A stretch of DNA of 64,000 nt. Origin: an uncultured Eubacterium sp. (GTDB taxonomy: Bacteria; Bacillota; Clostridia; Lachnospirales; Lachnospiraceae). The position numbers and the translations under genes were made by a program. The notes below the pieces were generated by a model that worked only from the letters and a program-made list of their open reading frames with translations, did not search any database and was not told where the DNA came from. Below, piece after piece: positions 60,031-64,000 of the stretch. The stretch is from positions 124,001-188,000 of the forward strand of contig CANDMI010000001.1 in assembly GCA_947385775.1 (NCBI GenBank). The letters run 5' to 3'. How positions within the stretch are numbered: position 1 is the first letter of the stretch; each line of letters begins with the position of its first letter.

Positions 60031-61212
60031 ATGAAATATATTATTTTTAAATCTGAAACAGATTCTTTAAACACCTTTGCCCATCTGATCGCGGATGGGC
60101 TGATCCAGGCAGGCCGGAAGGTCTTACTGGCGGATATGCGGGCGGAAGATCACGCCCGTAACGAGGTGATGGCGTTTACAGAGCCGGGAAACACCGTCGC
60201 GTTTTTTTTAAACCATACCGGGCTGAACCTGCTTACAAAAGAGCGGGACAGCATTTGGAATACATTAAATGTAGACTGTTATGATTTCATCGTCGACCAT
60301 CCGATGTATTACCACCCGGCCCTGATCTTTCCAATCCGCCGCCTGACGTTTCTTTGTGTGGATTTAAACCATATAAAATTCATCCGACGGTTTTACCCGA
60401 AAGTAAAATGCGCGTTTTTTCCTCATGCGGGAATTGTGGCAGACCAGCCGGCGATCCCATTTGAAGAGCGCTCCATGGATATCCTGTTTACCGGAGCCTA
60501 TTTAATTGACGACAGCGTGGAATTTCATACCCAGGGACTTGGCGGCGGGCTGGCGCAGGTTTGGCGCGAATGCTTTGAAATGCTGAAAAAACACACGCAT
60601 TACACTTTGGAACAGGCGGTGGAAACCTGTTTTTGCGAAAAAGGCATCCAGCTGCCGCAGGACGACCTGCGCGACACCGTGCGCCTGTTTCGCGATATGG
60701 ACGGCATGATCAGAAGCTATGCGCGCTCAAACGTTGTAAAGATCCTGGCGGATCATGACATCAAACTGCATGTGTACGGAGAAGGCTGGGAACGCTTAGA
60801 CTGCAAGCAGGAAAACCTTACCGTGCACAGCCGTATCCCATTTGATGAAACGATCCCGCTAATGGCGGACGCGAAGATCGTATTAAACGTCATGCCCTGG
60901 TTTAAAGCCGGCATACACGACCGGGTTTTCAGCGCGATGCTCAACCAGAGCGTATGCCTGACTGACAGCAGCGAATATATGGCGCGGTTTCTAGAAGACG
61001 GCAAAAACGCCATTTTATTTTCTTTAGACCAGTTAAAAGAGCTGCCGGAGAAATTAAAGCATTATTTGCAGCGTCCGCAATTGTTAAAAGAAATCGCCGC
61101 CTGTGGGTACAAATATGCAAAGGAAACGCAAACCTGGCAGGCGCGAGCGCAGCTTTTGATTGAAATCGCAGAGCATGGCGAAGCAAATGCGAAGGAAGGC
61201 ATTTTGTCATGA
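60031..61212 (+). CDS. CgeB-like glycosyltransferase, first gene of the plus-strand glycan operon
   Basis: 393 residues: MKYIIFKSETDSLNTFAHLI, VDCYDFIVDHPMYYHPALIF, RRFYPKVKCAFFPHAG and MDILFTGAYLIDDS in the N-terminal half, then DIKLHVYGEGWERLDCKQEN, LMADAKIVLNVMPWFKAGIH and MARFLEDGKNAILFS in the C-terminal GT-B half. These are shared with the gene at 53933. The typical nucleotide-sugar binding Glu/Asp region (SVCLTDSSEYM) is present. The next gene overlaps its stop by 4 bases (ATGA), so they are translationally coupled. The likely acceptor is a surface or flagellar protein, by family analogy only. Confidence 0.82.
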   Translation: MKYIIFKSETDSLNTFAHLIADGLIQAGRKVLLADMRAEDHARNEVMAFTEPGNTVAFFLNHTGLNLLTKERDSIWNTLNVDCYDFIVDHPMYYHPALIFPIRRLTFLCVDLNHIKFIRRFYPKVKCAFFPHAGIVADQPAIPFEERSMDILFTGAYLIDDSVEFHTQGLGGGLAQVWRECFEMLKKHTHYTLEQAVETCFCEKGIQLPQDDLRDTVRLFRDMDGMIRSYARSNVVKILADHDIKLHVYGEGWERLDCKQENLTVHSRIPFDETIPLMADAKIVLNVMPWFKAGIHDRVFSAMLNQSVCLTDSSEYMARFLEDGKNAILFSLDQLKELPEKLKHYLQRPQLLKEIAACGYKYAKETQTWQARAQLLIEIAEHGEANAKEGILS

Positions 61213-62396
61213 GGGCGCTCTTTTACCGTTATGGGAGCATTTGCGAGCCGTTTGCGCTGTCCGCGTTTGCGGCGCTTGGGGTGGAGGTTTCAGAGATTTC
61301 GCTGGAAGTGGAAAACAAACGCTGTAAGCCAAGCGAGGTTATTAAAAAGCTAAGCGAAGCTTTTTACGGGGCGCATTACGACCTGGTTTTTTCCATTAAT
61401 TTTTTTCCAACGGTGTCCGACGTATGCAATATCTTCCATATCCCCTACGCCGGATGGACTGTAGATTCCCCTGTATTGGAGCTATACAGCCGCTCTGGCG
61501 CCAATGCCTGCAATTATATCTTTGTCTTTGACAAATGCCAGTATCAGGAATTTGCGCCCATGTATCCCGGGCATGTATTTCATCTGCCGTTGGCATGCGA
61601 CCCGGATTTTATGCAGGATGTCATAAAAAGAGCGGACGAAGCGGAAAAAGACGGACGCTTTTTCGCGGACGTCTCTTTTGTAGGTTCCCTTTATACAGAA
61701 AAATGCGCCTTTGACCGGCTGCAAAACGCGCCGGAGCATCTGACCGGGTATTTGGACGGTCTGATTCAGGCACAATTAAAATTAAACGGGTATTACCTGG
61801 CTGACGAGCTTTTAAACGAGCCGCTTGTAAGTGCGTTTAAGGAACATATGCCTGATTTTTACGCTCCAATGGATGCGCCGCAATTAACGGACGCCGCGAT
61901 CATTTCGCAATACTATATCGGCAATAAACTGACTGCTGTGGAGCGACAACGGCTCGTAAAGCTTGTCGCGGCGCATTTTCCGCTTACAATGTATACCGCA
62001 AGCGACACCAGTGGGATTCCAGGCGTGAAAAACAAAGGGCTTGCAAAGACGCTGACGCAGATGCCGCTTATTTTCCATGACAGCACAATCAATTTGAATA
62101 TGACCTCTAAGGCGATCCGCTCCGGCATCCCTTTGCGGGTTTGGGACATTTTAAGCTGCGGCGGCTTTGTCCTGACAAATTATCAGGCGGAGCTTACGGA
62201 TTTCTTTACGCCGGGCGAAACGTTGGATGTATTCACAAACGAGCAGGATTTAATCGAAAAATGCGCCTACTATCTGGAGCATCCCACACGGGCAAAAGAA
62301 ATCGCCGAAGCCGGACTTTCGCTTGTGCGTGAACGCCACACCTACCGTCACCGGATAGAGCATATGTTAAACGTCATTTTCCATTCGCGCGTATAA
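61209..62396 (+). CDS. DUF3880/CgeB-like glycosyltransferase
   Basis: 395 residues. MRALFYRYGSICEPFALSAF starts it; AHYDLVFSINFFPTVSDVCN, YAGWTVDSPVLELYSRS, YIFVFDKCQYQEFAPMYPGH and FHLPLACDPDF are the DUF3880 core, followed by ADVSFVGSLYTEKCAFDRL. The C-terminal half has INLNMTSKAIRSGIPLRVWD, ILSCGGFVLTNYQAEL and FTPGETLDVF, a complete CgeB-type glycosyltransferase end. The start overlaps the previous stop and has AAGGAAGG upstream. It is a clear paralogue of the truncated gene at 63507. Confidence 0.86.
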   Translation: MRALFYRYGSICEPFALSAFAALGVEVSEISLEVENKRCKPSEVIKKLSEAFYGAHYDLVFSINFFPTVSDVCNIFHIPYAGWTVDSPVLELYSRSGANACNYIFVFDKCQYQEFAPMYPGHVFHLPLACDPDFMQDVIKRADEAEKDGRFFADVSFVGSLYTEKCAFDRLQNAPEHLTGYLDGLIQAQLKLNGYYLADELLNEPLVSAFKEHMPDFYAPMDAPQLTDAAIISQYYIGNKLTAVERQRLVKLVAAHFPLTMYTASDTSGIPGVKNKGLAKTLTQMPLIFHDSTINLNMTSKAIRSGIPLRVWDILSCGGFVLTNYQAELTDFFTPGETLDVFTNEQDLIEKCAYYLEHPTRAKEIAEAGLSLVRERHTYRHRIEHMLNVIFHSRV

Positions 62397-62419
62397 GGAT
62401 TTTCAGAAAGGGATTATTT

Positions 62420-63472
62420 ATGAAAAAAATCAGCATTATCATTCCCTGTTACAATGTGGAGCGATACATTGACCAATGCGTCTTATCTTTAGTTAACCAG
62501 ACGATCGGCGTTGACAGCCTGGAAATCATCGCGGTCAATGACGCTTCCACAGACTGCACGTTAGATCATCTGCTTGCATTGGAGCAAGCCCACCCACAGT
62601 CCATTATGGTCATAAACTGCGAACAAAACGGCAAGCAGGGCAGGGCGCGCAATATCGGACTTGGCTATGCAACCGCAGATTTTGTAAGCTTTGTGGACGC
62701 GGACGACTGGCTGGAGCTCTCCGCTTATGAAAAAATGTATAAAAAAGCGAAAAAATACAATTGCGACGCGGTCGCCGCCGGATACAAAACAGAAACAAGC
62801 CGCACTTCCTCTCCTATGGGGCCAAACGGAAAAAGCGACCAGTATTACATTATAGAAACGGATACGGAGCGCGGCGGCTTTGTCGGCGTTGATTTTGGCG
62901 TTGGCTTTGCGGGAAATCTGTACCGCAAATCCATGCTGACAGATAACCAGATTTATTTCCCGGAAGGGTATTATTATGAGGACGATTACTGGTATGTGCT
63001 TTCCATGCACTATATCAAAAGCGCCTATATTATCGGGGAGGATTTTTACCATTATTACGAGCATCCGGATTCTACGATACATAAAAGAAATTCCCTGCAC
63101 CAGCTGGACCGCGCCTATGTGGAAAAGCTGAAATTGGAGGAGCTAGTAAAACGCGGCATTTTTGAACGTTTTCCAACGCTATATGAGCATGAATTTATCC
63201 GCAGACATTATATGGATATGCTCTATGTGCTGTTTACGCAATTTGACCAGTGCGATTGCGATTATGCCCGCGCGCTGCACGACGAAACTTACCATATCTT
63301 TCCAGGCTACCGGAACAACCCATTTATCATGCGCATCTTAAATGGAAAAGGAGGGGCTTATATGAAAGAAGTGTATGAAGCCCTGGATCAAGAGTTTACG
63401 GACGAACAGATCTCTCGTTTAAAGCAAATGTGCCTTACGGACTCCGGGGATTGGATGCAGATACGCATTTAA
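62420..63472 (+). CDS. Family 2 glycosyltransferase
   Basis: 350 residues. The GT2 fold is seen in KISIIIPCYNVERYIDQCVL, SLEIIAVNDASTDCTLDHL, EQNGKQGRARNIGLGYA and DFVSFVDADDWLELSAYEKM with the DxD metal motif (DADD). The later FPEGYYYEDDYWYVLSM and HYYEHPDSTIHK fit GT2 enzymes that make capsule or surface sugars. The C-terminal 100 residues are helical. AAAGGG precedes the ATG, 23 bases after the previous gene. Confidence 0.92.
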   Translation: MKKISIIIPCYNVERYIDQCVLSLVNQTIGVDSLEIIAVNDASTDCTLDHLLALEQAHPQSIMVINCEQNGKQGRARNIGLGYATADFVSFVDADDWLELSAYEKMYKKAKKYNCDAVAAGYKTETSRTSSPMGPNGKSDQYYIIETDTERGGFVGVDFGVGFAGNLYRKSMLTDNQIYFPEGYYYEDDYWYVLSMHYIKSAYIIGEDFYHYYEHPDSTIHKRNSLHQLDRAYVEKLKLEELVKRGIFERFPTLYEHEFIRRHYMDMLYVLFTQFDQCDCDYARALHDETYHIFPGYRNNPFIMRILNGKGGAYMKEVYEALDQEFTDEQISRLKQMCLTDSGDWMQIRI

Positions 63473-63506
63473 TGGCAAAAAAATTTGAAAAAGAAAGGAT
63501 ACCGGC

Positions 63507-64000
63507 ATGAACATTATCTTTTTGGACTGGCCCTGTTTTTGCAAAGAGGACTCCGTTGCGGCTTTGAAATCTCTTGGGCATTCTGTGTCTTTTTTTTCGC
63601 ACCCGGAATACGACCTTCGAAAGTCCGAAGCCTTTGACCAAGCTTTCGACCAGTTTTGCGCGTCCAAAGCCTACGACCTTGTTTTTTCTTACAATTTTTA
63701 TCCGCTGGTATCGGAAGGATGCAAGCGTTGTGGATTAAACTATATTTCTATTGTATACGACGCTCCGCACGTGTCGCTTTATTCCTATACGATTGTATAT
63801 CCATGCAATTACGTCTTTTTATTCGACCAGACCCAATACCAGGAATTGTCCGCTATGGGGATTACGACGGTGCATTACCTGCCATTGGCGGCAAACGCCG
63901 GGCGCATCGAAATGCTGCTTTCCCGCCCGCATAATGTAAAGCGCTACCAGTCCGATATCTCTTTCGTAGGCTCGCTTTATAACGAAGACCACAATTTATT
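63507..64000 (+). CDS. DUF3880/CgeB-like glycosyltransferase, N-terminal part (3' end cut by window)
   Basis: The frame runs from ATG 63507 (MNIIFLDWPCFCKEDSVAAL, with AAAGGA 9 bases upstream) to the window edge without a stop. At least 164 residues: AYDLVFSYNFYPLVSEGCKR, YISIVYDAPHVSLYSYT, YPCNYVFLFDQTQYQEL and SDISFVGSLYNEDHN. These align with residues about 50-165 of the product of the gene at 61209, so it is a paralogue. Fourth gene of the operon, 34 bases after the GT2 gene. Confidence 0.85.
   Translation, partial: MNIIFLDWPCFCKEDSVAALKSLGHSVSFFSHPEYDLRKSEAFDQAFDQFCASKAYDLVFSYNFYPLVSEGCKRCGLNYISIVYDAPHVSLYSYTIVYPCNYVFLFDQTQYQELSAMGITTVHYLPLAANAGRIEMLLSRPHNVKRYQSDISFVGSLYNEDHNL

Overview
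The window looks like a chromosomal segment of an anaerobic, gut-type Firmicute of class Clostridia, most likely family Lachnospiraceae. Support comes from strong AGGAGG-type ribosome sites, sigma-A promoters, an [FeFe] hydrogenase, a class B sortase with BspA-type surface proteins, an Amt-GlnB fusion, and several small families typical of that group (DUF4250, DUF975, DUF6465-like, Rpn/YhgA-like nucleases, CgeB-like glycosyltransferases). This placement is inference from gene content. No 16S or ribosomal gene is present.

Layout. 1-3.2 kb: end of an [FeFe] hydrogenase, then an AAA ATPase with a decayed, translationally coupled partner, bracketed by two similar terminator hairpins, and an Rpn-type nuclease. 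3.3-16.8 kb: a surface module on the minus strand, made of a giant (about 2,900 residue) secreted repeat protein, a class B sortase, a BspA-like leucine-rich repeat protein with a TPKTADG sorting signal, a tRNA-Leu and two tandem signal peptidases I. 17-24.2 kb: ammonium transporter with a promoter-proximal terminator, a small retropepsin-like pair, a candidate structured RNA with its own promoter, DUF4250, and an operon proC-leuA-(membrane protein)-rpe. 24.4-31.7 kb: membrane, HD, alpha-amylase, ArsB/NhaD permease and cytidylate-kinase-like genes. 31.7-38.9 kb: lysC and metA (aspartate to methionine), with a PHP phosphoesterase and a large Gram-positive RND pump carrying a long coiled-coil insert. 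39-43 kb: a SprA-like metalloprotease, a membrane chemoreceptor and a soluble PocR chemoreceptor.

43-64 kb is an accessory region for surface glycan assembly with clear gene decay. An Rpn gene is interrupted at its catalytic motif by a 162-bp palindromic MITE. A capsule-type glycosyltransferase survives only as frameshifted fragments. Intact genes encode a sulfotransferase, a TupA-type ATP-grasp enzyme with a glutamate symporter and an amidohydrolase, a DUF616 transferase, LicD, a DUF4422 transferase, a GT2 enzyme and four CgeB-like glycosyltransferases (the last runs off the right edge). A similar Rossmann-like module is joined to at least three, probably four, unrelated enzymes here.

Inside this island, on the opposite strand, sits a compact four-gene operon (55.86-58.69 kb) with its own extended -10 promoter: a metallo-beta-lactamase-fold hydrolase carrying cysteine clusters at both ends, followed by three small proteins I cannot assign, one of only 59 residues. 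It is the best candidate in the window for an undescribed system. Its function is unknown.
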